A stretch of 33,733 nucleotides of DNA from Bacillus sp. AFS037270. Lineage in GTDB: Bacteria > Bacillota > Bacilli > Bacillales_B > DSM-18226. The notes beneath the pieces are model-generated. The model was not told the origin of the DNA, did not search any database, and saw only the letters and a list, made by a program, of their open reading frames with translations. The stretch covers positions 1 through 33,733 of the forward strand of contig NZ_NUNF01000060.1 in assembly GCF_002585305.1 (NCBI RefSeq), written 5' to 3'. Shown here one piece after another: positions 7,268 through 15,540 of this stretch. A program made the position numbers and the translations under genes. Each line of letters begins with the position of its first letter. The first letter of the stretch is position 1.

Positions 7268-9508
7268 ATGGCAAAGTATCTATATAAATTGGGAAAGTGG
7301 GCAGTAGAAAATAAGAAAAAGGTGGTTACTGGAGCACTCGGATTTTTAACTGTAATGATTTGCATAGCCTTAATTATGGGACCATCTTTTAGTGATAATA
7401 TGTCAATACCAGGTACAGAATCAGAAAAAGCGGGTGAATTGCTAGCGAAGGAATTCCCGTCACCAAATGAAGTGGGTGGTCAAGTACAGTTAGTAATGAA
7501 GGCACCCAAAAATGAAACTTTAGAATCGGAGAGAGTAAATCGAGTTATAACTGAAACACTTCAAGAAATAAAAAAAGATAAAGCTGTAGCGTCAGTCGCA
7601 ACACCAATGGAACTTCAAAATTTAAGTAAAGATAAGAAAATTGGGTATGCAGTTATTACCTACCGTGGTGCTGCTTCTAAAGTTACAGAAGCTTCTAAGG
7701 AGAAAATATTAGATAAGATAAAAATCTCAAGGGATGGAGGTATTCAAACAGAGATAGCAGGCGATGTAGCTTTTTCAAAAATTGAGGTCGGAGGAATCAC
7801 GGAAGTTATTGGGGTATTAGTAGCATTCTTGATACTAGCCGTTACCTTTACTTCATTTATTGCTGCTGGAATGCCTATCCTCACTGCTTTAATAGGATTA
7901 GGGATTGGAATAATGGGGGTTTTAATCGGAACCAATTATTTTGATATGGCAACTTATGCACTCTCCTTATCTGCGATGTTAGGTCTGGCAGTAGCAATTG
8001 ATTACGCCTTATTTATTATTTCTAGATTTAGACAAGAAATGAATAAAGGTTATTCCATTAAGGAATCTGTGGCAATCGCTACAGGGACAGCTGGAAGTGC
8101 TGTGGTTTTTGCTGGATTAACGGTTGTAGTTGCACTCATAGGTCTGGCAGTAGCAAGAATCCCGTTTTTAACCATGATGGGATTATCGGCAGCTTTATGT
8201 GTATTTATAGCGATATTAATTGCTATAATCGTCGTGCCTGCAATCATTGGGATAATGGGTGAAAAAATAGGTCCTTCGAGAAAAAATAAATTTCTACAAA
8301 AGATCACTCAAGTTGATAAAAAAGCAGCCTCATCAAATAAATGGGGAGAATTTGTAACAAAGCGTCCACTAGTCATTACAATCTTAGGGGTTGCTTTACT
8401 TGCTTTTATCAGTATCCCATTTTTCCATATGAACCTTGGCCTGCCTGATAATAGTACAAAGTCAAAAGATACCACAGAAAGAAGAGCATATGATCTGCAA
8501 TCAGAAGCATATGGTCCAGGATATCATGCTTCGCTAATCGTAGCAGTAAAAACCAATGATCATACAAAGGATGTAAAAAAAGCTATTGAGGAAATTTCCA
8601 CAAAGATAAGTCATTTAGACAATATCAAAAGTGTAAATCCAGCCTTTCCGAGCCCTTCGGGAGAAGTATATATGATTTCAATTACTCCTAAAACAGGTCC
8701 TAATGATGTAAAAACGAAAGGACTTGTTTATGATATTAGAGAAAAAACGAAGAATATTCAACAAAAACAGCACATCAAATTGTACGTAACTGGTTCCACT
8801 GCGGTTAACATCGATATATCGCAAAAATTGAGTAATGCGTTACCATTGTTTTGTTCACTTATCGTTGGGTTTGCATTTATACTTTTAGTCCTAGTTTTCA
8901 GGTCAATCCTGATTCCACTAAAAGCGGTGCTCGGATTTTTACTTTCACTAGCTGCTACACTTGGATTTGTGGTGTTTGTTATCCAGGATGGTCACTTAAT
9001 CGATTTATTTGGTATTCCGGCTGAGGGTCCTGTATTAAACTTTTTGCCAGTCATAGTGGTCGGAATATTATTTGGGTTAGCGATGGATTATGAGGTCTTT
9101 CTTGTAAGTCGAATGCGCGAAGAGTTTTCTCACACAGGTGATAGCAGAAAAGCGATCCTAGCTGGGATGAAGGACAGCGGTGGCGTGGTCACAGCAGCAG
9201 GATTGATTATGAGTGCGGTATTCGCTGGATTTATGCTCGCAACAGAACCAATTATTAAATCCATGGGACTGGCTCTCACATTCGGTGTCCTATTTGATGC
9301 TTTTATCGTTAGAATGACTATAGTACCTGCAATCATGACTATAATGGGAAAAGCGGCTTGGTATTTACCAAAATGGATGGATAAAATTTTACCTAATATT
9401 GATGTTGAAGGAGAATCAATTATGAAAAGTATGGAAAATAAAAATGAGAGAAAAACAACATATAAAAGTAAAAAGGTAACCAAAAAACCAATTGAAATTA
9501 GTGAATAA
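7268..9508 (+). CDS. ydfJ: MMPL/RND-family exporter (YdfJ-like)
   Basis: AAAGGAGAT precedes the ATG. The 746-residue protein has the duplicated MMPL/RND architecture: one N-terminal membrane segment, an extracytoplasmic domain (about 40-180), five membrane segments (about 180-345), a second single segment near 370, a second outer domain, and a final membrane bundle (about 520-690). The proton-relay regions read AIDYALFIISRFR and AMDYEVFLVSRMREEF, as expected for proton-driven MMPL transporters. The tail (about 705-746) is very Lys/Glu rich and cytoplasmic. B. subtilis YdfJ (724 aa) sits in the same gene order and is activated by YdfHI. The transported compound is unknown; export of a hydrophobic toxin or lipid is typical for the family. 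Confidence 0.88.
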   Translation: MAKYLYKLGKWAVENKKKVVTGALGFLTVMICIALIMGPSFSDNMSIPGTESEKAGELLAKEFPSPNEVGGQVQLVMKAPKNETLESERVNRVITETLQEIKKDKAVASVATPMELQNLSKDKKIGYAVITYRGAASKVTEASKEKILDKIKISRDGGIQTEIAGDVAFSKIEVGGITEVIGVLVAFLILAVTFTSFIAAGMPILTALIGLGIGIMGVLIGTNYFDMATYALSLSAMLGLAVAIDYALFIISRFRQEMNKGYSIKESVAIATGTAGSAVVFAGLTVVVALIGLAVARIPFLTMMGLSAALCVFIAILIAIIVVPAIIGIMGEKIGPSRKNKFLQKITQVDKKAASSNKWGEFVTKRPLVITILGVALLAFISIPFFHMNLGLPDNSTKSKDTTERRAYDLQSEAYGPGYHASLIVAVKTNDHTKDVKKAIEEISTKISHLDNIKSVNPAFPSPSGEVYMISITPKTGPNDVKTKGLVYDIREKTKNIQQKQHIKLYVTGSTAVNIDISQKLSNALPLFCSLIVGFAFILLVLVFRSILIPLKAVLGFLLSLAATLGFVVFVIQDGHLIDLFGIPAEGPVLNFLPVIVVGILFGLAMDYEVFLVSRMREEFSHTGDSRKAILAGMKDSGGVVTAAGLIMSAVFAGFMLATEPIIKSMGLALTFGVLFDAFIVRMTIVPAIMTIMGKAAWYLPKWMDKILPNIDVEGESIMKSMENKNERKTTYKSKKVTKKPIEISE

Positions 9509-9610
9509 AATTATTCACATTTTAATTACAGCTCAACTATGGGTTGGCAAATTGAATGCATTTTAAGTAAAAGCTGATAATGGAGAAAGAGTATACTATT
9601 TGTGTCCTTT

Positions 9611-9672
9611 TGTACTGCACCCCGAAAGTTAGAATAAAATCAAACATTTTGGGGTGTATTTATATGGCTAAT
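9611..9672 (+). mobile_element. IS3/IS150-type left-end relic
   Basis: TGTACTGCACCCCGAAAG (9611 onward) and the inverted AAACATTTTGGGGTGTA just after it resemble the terminal and subterminal repeats of IS3-group elements, and an ATGGCTAA at 9664 sits where orfA would start. The transposase itself is absent. Identification rests on pattern memory and is moderate. Confidence 0.4.
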
Positions 9673-9845
9673 TATTGCCATTCATTAAAAATTAAAGATA
9701 TAAAAATAACACGGGAAAAATGTTGTATGTTCATGTTAAAGATTAGGATAAAATTTCTTGGATGGTTGGATTGATTGTGGTAGGTGCTAACAATTCAAAT
9801 TTATCTCAACAAAGCGAATTAATTATGAGTGATTTTGCATCTCGG
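9673..9845 (+). pseudogene. relic of a second cytochrome P450 gene
   Basis: This stretch aligns base for base with the intact P450 at about 4275-4440: both contain AAATGTTG, GGATAAA or AGATAAA, and the shared TCTCAACAAAGCGAA / TCACAACAAAGCGAA block. Translated, it gives ANNSNLSQQSELIM against VNNPNFSQQSEQVM (P450 residues 181-194). Stops and frame changes surround it, and neither haem loop nor I-helix survives. It is a degraded paralogue, not part of the intact gene. Confidence 0.7.
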
Positions 9846-9939
9846 GTATTCCTACTTACAATTAGACGTTTATAAGTGACTTGAAAAAAAGAGAATTTCT
9901 TAGATTTCTTAAAAGTTTTGTAAGGAGATCCCAAAAAAT

Positions 9940-10077
9940 ATGAGGTATACTAAAACTAGTGGATTAGACATTGATACTAGTGATTTAAATAGAAAAATAC
10001 TAGTGATACTTCTTGAAAAAATTTCATTTGATGTTGGTTTAGCGGGGGTTTTTTCTGATATGCCAAACCGCAATTAG
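9940..10077 (+). CDS. small hypothetical ORF (45 aa) running into the selC-like site
   Basis: AAGGAGAT (9922-9929) lies ten bases before the ATG, and the frame encodes 45 residues (starting MRYTKTSGLDIDTSD) ending inside the degenerate 5' part of the tRNA-Sec-like sequence. No family is recognised. It has a hydrophobic centre (KILVILLEKISF). The strong ribosome site supports translation; the overlap with the att region suggests it may be a truncated gene. Confidence 0.3.
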   Translation: MRYTKTSGLDIDTSDLNRKILVILLEKISFDVGLAGVFSDMPNRN

Positions 10078-10151
10078 GGCGCACAGTCTTCAAAACTGCT
10101 TGAGACCTGCGTGCCAGGTCTGGTGGGTTCGATTCCCACGCGGTCCCGCCA
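10064..10151 (+). tRNA. selC: tRNA-Sec-like gene with damaged 5' half (left att site)
   Basis: From the anticodon loop onward everything fits bacterial tRNA-Sec: loop CTTCAAA with UCA anticodon (10090-10092), 7-bp variable-arm stem (AGACCTG/CAGGTCT, 10103-10121), T stem GTGGG/CCCAC, an 8-nt acceptor 3' strand GCGGTCCC (10140-10147), discriminator G and encoded CCA. The 8+5 stack is diagnostic for tRNA-Sec. The 5' acceptor strand should read GGGACCGC; here it is CAAACCGC (10064-10071), so three pairs are lost. Only about 13 bases separate it from the anticodon stem, too few for a six-bp D arm. It is therefore probably not a working tRNA but a recombined or decayed target site. Confidence 0.55.
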
Positions 10152-10318
10152 AATAAAATTTATCAAGGGTTTTTGCAGATTTACTTTGATTAAAGTTTTT
10201 ACATATTCCTTCACAGTCTCACTCCTATCTACTGACAAGACTGTAGAGGGGCTGTTACTGAGACTGTATAGAACGTTTCTTTCAACCTCCAAATAATTAT
10301 TTATTGGAGGTTATTTTT
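10152..10318 (+). repeat. integrase leader repeat, left copy
   Basis: This segment is largely identical to 26594-26763. Shared elements include a near-palindromic ACAGTCT ... AAGACTGT pair and two GACTGTA-containing direct repeats, then the TTATTGGAGG ribosome site. It belongs to the integrase promoter/arm-site region. Confidence 0.75.
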
Positions 10319-10384
10319 ATGCAATCAAAGGTTATGGCAAAAAAGGTTAAGCCTAAACTAGGTAAAATAAGAGAAGGTAGCTAA
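10319..10384 (+). pseudogene. tyrosine integrase 5' stub (21 codons)
   Basis: The frame starts MQSKVMAKKVKPKLGKIREG, matching the first 20 residues of the integrase at 26764 with two changes (V6M region and L7/S8 differences), then stops at TAA. The rest of the integrase is missing. A deletion has joined this stub to an unrelated 3' gene fragment immediately downstream. Confidence 0.8.
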
Positions 10385-10560
10385 TACTGGATAAAGAATT
10401 ACGTGAGAAGTTATTTAAGCGTTTTGATAAAGAGCTGAAGAACGAAGAGTTGCGAGAAAAGGTGAAGAGAAGACCTGCACGTATGAACGGGACTACGGTG
10501 GAAGATAGAATGCTGCAAGAAGTACTGAACAATCAATTGCTGGAGTACTTGAACAAATGA
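10385..10560 (+). pseudogene. 3' fragment of an unidentified charged protein gene
   Basis: An open frame without a proper start encodes a Lys/Glu-rich helical segment (ELREKLFKRFDKELKNEE) ending NNQLLEYLNK before TGA at 10558. No family is recognised. It follows the truncated integrase directly and probably represents the far side of a deletion within the original element. Confidence 0.35.
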
Positions 10561-10676
10561 TTTGTTAATGATATCCCCCCTATTTTTAATATCACCGTGC
10601 CTCATGGGAAGACCGGCGCAAAGGGAGGCATTTCTAAATACGTAGCAGTTTTCAAAAAAAGTTGGGAGGTGACATT

Positions 10677-10781
10677 ATGTGCAAGATTGAAAACCAGACC
10701 AAAGCAAATATGCAGCGGCTGGGAATCTATAGACCAGAATTCTTCCATAACAAAACGGAGGCAAGAACAAATGAAAAATGA
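10677..10781 (+). CDS. small hypothetical ORF (34 aa)
   Basis: GGGAGGTGA (10664-10672) is an excellent ribosome site five bases before ATG 10677. The peptide begins MCKIENQTKANMQRLGIYRPEF and is not recognised. A larger overlapping frame (10597-10800) has no ribosome site and is not preferred. A terminator-like palindrome follows at 10813. It may be an accessory gene of the integrative element. Confidence 0.4.
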   Translation: MCKIENQTKANMQRLGIYRPEFFHNKTEARTNEK

Positions 10782-10812
10782 AATTAATATGGAAGCTTAG
10801 TGAGAGATTTTT

Positions 10813-10840
10813 CCCTTTTATTAATTAAAAGGGGTATTTT
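10813..10840 (+). terminator. probable terminator
   Basis: CCCTTTTA (10813-10820) pairs with TAAAAGGG (10826-10833) and is followed by a short T run. Between here and 11058 there is no gene, only a T-box-like scrap near 10949. Confidence 0.5.
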
Positions 10841-11058
10841 GAATAAGAATTAAAATATAAACGAAGTACTGTGTGCGTAGCTATTTTTTAATAAAAAATA
10901 AATATTAGTTTCTTCAGTCTGTTTGTTTAGCGAAATCAATTGAAAATTAGGGTGGAACCTACTTATAGTCGTACAATCCCACCTCAACTCTCTTCCTTAA
11001 TCCTTCTAAAAGGTTATTAAAATTTTTGCAAATTTTTGCCTTATAAGATCTTTAACAT

Positions 11059-11928
11059 CTATTTCATATTATCGTACTCTTTTAAAAAGTCGACAAATGC
11101 GTGAACAGCCGACAGTGAAAGTGACCTTTCCCGGTACAGCAGCCATGTATTTCTTTTTAAAGGCTCTCTATTCTTCTTGGTTAATATTATTTTGTGAACA
11201 TCGTCTTCTTTTTTTAAGCAAATTGATGGAAGAATGGCATACCCTAAACCCATAAGAACCATTTCTTTACAAGTATCGATGCGGTCTACCTCCATTGTGA
11301 CGGTAGGAGGCTGGTCAAAGGTCTCCTGCCACCAATTATCAATTAATGTTTTTTGGGTTTGGTCCGTTTCATAATTAACTCTGGGCAGGCTAGGTAATTC
11401 CATTATATTTTTTATTTGTTTTTGCGATACTATTAACATAGGTTCTTCACGAAATAAATATTTTTCTTCCTGCCAGATATAATTTCCGCGGACAATACCA
11501 ACATGAACCTCTTCTTTATGAAGCAGATGGTTTATTTCAGCACTCCAACCAGTTTTAACGTTTACTTCAACATTTGGATAATGATTAATGAATTCTTTTA
11601 AAATGGCTGGAAGTTCGTATCTTGCAAAAATACCGGAAACTCCAATTCTTAATACCCCTCTGATTTCTTTATCCATGTTCTGTACAAATTCTTTCGTGTT
11701 TCGAAGCTGCAAGATCATATTTCTTGCATATTGGGCTATATATTCACCTTGTGCCGTGAATTCTACACCTCTTTTTCCTCTCGCCACAATCATTGTACCA
11801 AATTCTCTTTCTAATTGCTGTAAGCGATAGGTTAATGCCGGTTGAGAAATATACAGTTTTTCTGCGGCTTTAGAAATATTTCTCTCCTGAAAGATGGTTT
11901 GGAGAATAACCCAATCTTTTTCATCCAT
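11059..11928 (-). CDS. LysR-family regulator, CcpC-like, of the tricarboxylate island
   Basis: The start at 11928 (MDEKDWVILQ) follows AAGGAGGT with a ten-base spacer; a longer version from 11952 begins before that site. The 289-residue protein has the N-terminal LysR winged helix (NISKAAEKLYISQPALTYRL) and a two-lobe effector domain. The segments NVKTGWSAEINHLL, VHVGIVRGN, DNWWQETF and IDTCKEMVLMGLGYAILPS strongly recall CcpC, the citrate-responsive LysR protein of Bacillus and Listeria that binds ATAA-N7-TTAT. Four operators of that type lie in front of the island's transcription units. It is divergent from the MFS transporter, the usual LysR layout. Inferred role: sensing citrate, aconitate or tricarballylate and controlling those four promoters. 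Confidence 0.85.
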   Translation of the reverse strand: MDEKDWVILQTIFQERNISKAAEKLYISQPALTYRLQQLEREFGTMIVARGKRGVEFTAQGEYIAQYARNMILQLRNTKEFVQNMDKEIRGVLRIGVSGIFARYELPAILKEFINHYPNVEVNVKTGWSAEINHLLHKEEVHVGIVRGNYIWQEEKYLFREEPMLIVSQKQIKNIMELPSLPRVNYETDQTQKTLIDNWWQETFDQPPTVTMEVDRIDTCKEMVLMGLGYAILPSICLKKEDDVHKIILTKKNREPLKRNTWLLYRERSLSLSAVHAFVDFLKEYDNMK

Positions 11929-12146
11929 TGCAGCACTTACCTCCTTAACCATAAATTATATTTATATTTTTTTTGTAAATATACAAATTATTTCAATAAT
12001 TAATACTATACTAAAAATATAAATATGAAAATATAAAATTACATTTTACTTTTTTTATACATAAACAATTAGTAGTTTACTGTTTATTCCTCTAAAATAA
12101 ATAAAAGGCGATAAAATAATTTTTAAATTTCTCCAATTTCTTTATC

Positions 12147-12208
12147 ATAAAGAGATTTTATGGATGTTAATAAATAATCGATATTTTTTTTATTTTTTGA
12201 ATTATGAT
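12147..12208 (+). promoter_or_regulatory. operator 1 (ATAA-N7-TTAT) and promoter of the MFS transporter
   Basis: The dyad ATAA-N7-TTAT lies at 12147-12161. Exactly 56 bp from its first base is TATGAT (12203-12208), the likely -10. Between them is a block ATATTTTTTTTATT (12179 onward) conserved in all four copies. The rest of the 373-bp divergent spacer (11929-12301) is very AT-rich, with duplicated AAAGGGGAGGAAT near 12255 and 12285; no gene is seen in it. Confidence 0.8.
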
Positions 12209-12301
12209 AATTTTTATTTAACAACTTTGATAGACAAGTCAATGACAAAGACAGAAAGGGGAGGAATGAAAAAAACATGAGACAAAAGGGGAGGAATTGT
12301 C

Positions 12302-13681
12302 ATGTATAAATCGGGACTTAACATAGCAAATCGAATGGATAGGTTACCTATTTCGTCTGTTCACAGGAAAATAATTATTGCTTTAGCTGTTGCCTACTTT
12401 TTTGAATTCGCAGACTTGAATACGTTTTCATACGCTGCACCTGCATTAGTAAAACAATGGCATTTACCTTTAAATACTATCGCAATTATTAACTCCAGTG
12501 CCTTTTTCGGAATGTTTATAGGAGCTACTGCAGGGGGATGGCTTGGAGATAAGGCGGGAAGAAAGAAATCGCTCATTATTTCGCTTGTACTGTTATCTTT
12601 ATTCTCTGCTTTGAATGCGCTTTCTTGGGATATTTGGTCGCTTGCAATCTTCCGATTTGTAACAGGGATGGCATCTTCGTCTTTATTAGTTAATGCGAAT
12701 ACGTATATTATCGAATTCTTTCCAAAAGCTGTTCGCGGTAAATATCAAGGCCTGGCTGTTGCGATTGGAATCACGGGTATTCCGATTACTGGTTATGTTT
12801 CCACTTGGTTAATACCTATGGCGGATTATGGATGGCGGCTCGTGTTTGTATGGGGGGCACTGGGGATCTTTGCGTTATTCGGAATAGTTAAATTGTTTGA
12901 ATTACCCCGTTGGTATGAAATGAAAGGACAAGTAAGCAAAGCAAAAGAAACCTTGGAACAAATAGAAAAAATTGTGGCAGGTGAAAAAGGGCCCCTTGCT
13001 AAACCGGAGCCTGAAGTAATGATTGCTCCAGTTACTACAGGGAGAATGTCAGATATTTTCAAAGGGATTTACCTTAAACGTACGATTATACTTATTTGCG
13101 TTTGGATCCTTCAAACTATAGCCTTTTATGGCTTTGGGTCCTGGGTTCCAACATTATTAGTAAAACAAGGGATTGGAATTTCCCACTCTTTACTTTATAG
13201 TACTTTAATTACTTTAGGTGCTCCATTAGGATCATTAACTGGTGCAATGATCTCAGACCGCTTCGAGAGAAAAATAAATATTATTGTCTCTTGTTTCTTC
13301 ATTGCAATTGCAGTATTTTTATTCGGAGCCACCCTAAATCCTGTAATGATTGTTGTATTTGGCTTCCTTATTAACTATATCGAAAGAACCTTCTCATCAA
13401 ATCTTTATACGTATACATCAGAACTTTATGGAACCGAAGTACGTTCCTTCGGACAAGGTTTAACTTACGGCATCGGAAGAGCATCTAATATAATCGGACC
13501 ATTCATTATTAGTTTTATTTACACTGGGTACGGATATTTAAATGTATTTCTTCTGATTTCAATTGTGTGGGCTGCCACAGCAGTAGCAATATTCTTTGGG
13601 CCACGTACATCTAAGCGAAGTCTGGAAGAAATCAATGGAACCCAGTCGTTAAATACCTACTCAGCATCATCCAATCTCTAA
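12302..13681 (+). CDS. MFS transporter, probable tricarboxylate/proton symporter
   Basis: AAGGGGAGG is seven bases before the ATG. The 459-residue protein has 12 predicted membrane segments with a long central cytoplasmic loop (about 205-245) and the MFS signature GGWLGDKAGRKK between segments 2 and 3, repeated as SDRFERK between 8 and 9. It belongs to the aromatic-acid/metabolite:H+ symporter-like branch. Its place beside the island regulator and in front of citrate lyase and tcu genes indicates uptake of citrate, aconitate or tricarballylate; the exact substrate is inference. A second, decayed copy lies at 21173-21867. It is followed by a terminator. Confidence 0.85.
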   Translation: MYKSGLNIANRMDRLPISSVHRKIIIALAVAYFFEFADLNTFSYAAPALVKQWHLPLNTIAIINSSAFFGMFIGATAGGWLGDKAGRKKSLIISLVLLSLFSALNALSWDIWSLAIFRFVTGMASSSLLVNANTYIIEFFPKAVRGKYQGLAVAIGITGIPITGYVSTWLIPMADYGWRLVFVWGALGIFALFGIVKLFELPRWYEMKGQVSKAKETLEQIEKIVAGEKGPLAKPEPEVMIAPVTTGRMSDIFKGIYLKRTIILICVWILQTIAFYGFGSWVPTLLVKQGIGISHSLLYSTLITLGAPLGSLTGAMISDRFERKINIIVSCFFIAIAVFLFGATLNPVMIVVFGFLINYIERTFSSNLYTYTSELYGTEVRSFGQGLTYGIGRASNIIGPFIISFIYTGYGYLNVFLLISIVWAATAVAIFFGPRTSKRSLEEINGTQSLNTYSASSNL

Positions 13682-13713
13682 TATTAATATTTTACTAATA
13701 TCACAATTCCACG

Positions 13714-13752
13714 AAAAGGAGCTAATTAGTTTTTAGCTTCTTTTCTCTTTTT
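13714..13752 (+). terminator. terminator of the MFS transporter
   Basis: A 12-bp stem (AAAAGGAGCTAA, loop of seven, TTAGCTTCTTTT) is followed by a T-rich tract, 32 bp after the stop codon. Confidence 0.85.
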
Positions 13753-13788
13753 TCCTAGCCGTCCGAATTTGATAGATTCCTTATTATC

Positions 13789-13850
13789 ATAAAAATTTTC
13801 AATGGACTTTTATAAATTATTGATATTTTTTTTATTACAAAAATTATAAT
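13789..13850 (+). promoter_or_regulatory. operator 2 and promoter of the 53-aa gene
   Basis: ATAA-N7-CAAT at 13789-13803 (right half-site altered), conserved ATATTTTTTTTATT block, and TATAAT at 13845-13850, again 56 bp from operator start to -10 start. An extra ATCATAAAA half-site lies at 13871. Confidence 0.75.
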
Positions 13851-13905
13851 ATGCTTATATTAAAGATTTTATCATAAAAGGACCGATTTCATGGAGGGGA
13901 TTTTA

Positions 13906-14067
13906 ATGTGGATTATCACTGTTTATTCAAACGAAAAAGGCATTACAATGTATGAGTTTGATAGCGAGAAGGAAGCAAGAGAAGCATTACAGGATGTTCA
14001 GGGTTGTAAAATTCTTTCAGAGATTATTTATTTAAGTGAACAATCTCCTGCTTTAGTAGTAGTTTAA
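13906..14067 (+). CDS. uncharacterised 53-aa protein, island regulon member
   Basis: GGAGGGGA (13892-13899) precedes the ATG by six bases. The protein begins MWIITVYSNEKGITMYEFDS and ends PALVVV; pattern is beta-beta-alpha-beta-like, with an ITVYS strand, an amphipathic SEKEAREALQ helix and a hydrophobic ILSEIIYL strand, so a small soluble globular fold is likely. There is no signal peptide or membrane segment. It has its own regulated promoter (operator 2) and its own terminator, which argues for a real function in the tricarboxylate pathway, perhaps as a regulator or transporter partner. No known family is recognised. Confidence 0.75.
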   Translation: MWIITVYSNEKGITMYEFDSEKEAREALQDVQGCKILSEIIYLSEQSPALVVV

Positions 14068-14117
14068 TATTTTTTGGAAAATATATGGCACCTTCAAACT
14101 AATAGTTGCGTAGAAAG

Positions 14118-14145
14118 CTTTAGGGGGAATCCCTAAAGTTTTTTT
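14118..14145 (+). terminator. terminator of the 53-aa gene
   Basis: CTTTAGGG (14118-14125) and CCCTAAAG (14131-14138) form a perfect stem before seven T residues. Confidence 0.9.
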
Positions 14146-14175
14146 GTCTTTTGTAAAGATTAAAAAGTATTTACC

Positions 14176-14237
14176 ATAAATTTTTTTAATGAACTTATAT
14201 AAATTTCTAATATTTTTTTTATTACAAAAATTATAAT
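14176..14237 (+). promoter_or_regulatory. operator 3 and promoter of the malic enzyme-citrate lyase operon
   Basis: ATAA-N7-TAAT at 14176-14190, conserved AATATTTTTTTTATT block, and TATAAT at 14232-14237, 56 bp from operator start as in the other copies. Bases 14250-14308 between promoter and gene look like a scrap of coding sequence. Confidence 0.75.
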
Positions 14238-14338
14238 ATGATCATTTTGTAGCCGGCAGCGGAAAGGCTGTTCTTGATGCCGGGATGTCAAAAGATAATC
14301 AAAATTAATTTACAAAACTTTAGATGGAGGTAAGTATA

Positions 14339-15520
14339 TTGAACCTTAAAGAAAAGTCATTGCAATTGCATAGGGAATATAACGGAAAATTAGAGATTAA
14401 ATCAAAAATAGAGTTAAAAAGTAAGGAAGACTTATCTCTCATTTATACTCCAGGAGTAGCAGAAGTTTGCAAAGAGATTAATAAAGATAGGAATAGTGCC
14501 TATGATTATACCATCAAAGGAACAACCGTTGCTATGATCACTAATGGTACGGCTGTTTTAGGCCTGGGAAGTATCAGTCCGCTTGCAGGCTTACCCGTAT
14601 TGGAAGGGAAAGCCTTGCTACTCAAGGAATTTGGTAATGTGAATGCTTTTCCAATTTGTATAGACAGTAATGATCCTGATGAAATTGTGAAAACCATCCA
14701 AATAATTGCGTCAGGGTTCGGCGGAATCCATCTCGAGGATATTAAAGCACCAGAATGTTTTTATATTGAAAAACAATTAAAAGAAACATTGGATATCCCC
14801 GTTTACCATGATGACCAACATGGTACAGCAGTTGCTGTATTAGCAGGATTATATAATGCCGTTAAATTTCTTAATAAGACTTTAGAAGAACTTAAGATTG
14901 TGATAAACGGTGCAGGCGCCGCAGGCATTGCCATTGCCCGAATCCTTTTGGCTGCAGGGGCAGAGCATATCGTATTATGTGATATCAACGGAGCTATTGT
15001 TGCAGGAGATCCAACGATTAATAATGCCCAAAAGGAAATAGCTAAATTGACTAATCAGGAATTTGAAACAGGCAACCTTCAAGACATTATCCAAAATAAA
15101 GATGTGTTTATCGGTGTCTCGGTAGAAAATGTTTTAACTAAAGAAATGGTACATACGATGAATCAAAATAATATTATTTTTGCGCTGGCAAACCCAACTC
15201 CAGAGATTATGCCAGATGATGCGAAAGCTGGCGGCGCAAGAATCATTGCAACCGGTCGTTCGGATTTCCCTAATCAAATCAATAATTTATTGGTTTTTCC
15301 GGGAATCTTTAAAGGAGCGTTGAAAGTGAGAGCCCAAGATATTACGGATGAAATGAAGTTAGCGGCGGCAAGAGCAATTGCTGATCTTGTTACCGAAAAA
15401 GAACTTAACGAAAACTATATTATACCGGATGCTTTTGATATGAGAGTGAGCCAGGTTGTCGCTAATGCTGTGAAAATGGTAGCCGAGTCGACTGGAATTG
15501 CGAAGTTAGTTGCAATCTAA
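14339..15520 (+). CDS. malic-enzyme family protein, probable oxaloacetate decarboxylase (CitM type)
   Basis: TTG at 14339 is chosen because GGAGGT (14326-14331) is seven bases upstream; the ATG at 14324 overlaps that site. The 393-residue protein is a short bacterial malic enzyme: catalytic Tyr in LIYTPGVAEV, Lys in GKALLLKEFG, metal ligands in IHLEDIKAPE and VYHDDQHGTA, and the Rossmann loop GAGAAGIA. Malate enzymes convert malate to pyruvate; in lactic acid bacteria the homologue encoded with citrate lyase (CitM there, not the Bacillus Mg-citrate carrier) decarboxylates oxaloacetate directly. Position as first gene before citC, 20 bp away, supports that role. It would turn the lyase product into pyruvate and CO2. 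Confidence 0.88.
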   Translation: MNLKEKSLQLHREYNGKLEIKSKIELKSKEDLSLIYTPGVAEVCKEINKDRNSAYDYTIKGTTVAMITNGTAVLGLGSISPLAGLPVLEGKALLLKEFGNVNAFPICIDSNDPDEIVKTIQIIASGFGGIHLEDIKAPECFYIEKQLKETLDIPVYHDDQHGTAVAVLAGLYNAVKFLNKTLEELKIVINGAGAAGIAIARILLAAGAEHIVLCDINGAIVAGDPTINNAQKEIAKLTNQEFETGNLQDIIQNKDVFIGVSVENVLTKEMVHTMNQNNIIFALANPTPEIMPDDAKAGGARIIATGRSDFPNQINNLLVFPGIFKGALKVRAQDITDEMKLAAARAIADLVTEKELNENYIIPDAFDMRVSQVVANAVKMVAESTGIAKLVAI

Positions 15521-15540
15521 CAAAAAAAGGTGAACATGCA

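Noticed and set aside
9580..9774. 64-codon ORF downstream of the exporter
   Set aside because: It runs across the IS-end relic and the P450 fossil in a frame that matches neither, and it has no ribosome site.
10597..10800. 67-codon ORF
   Set aside because: No ribosome site; the overlapping 34-codon frame starting at 10677 has a strong one.
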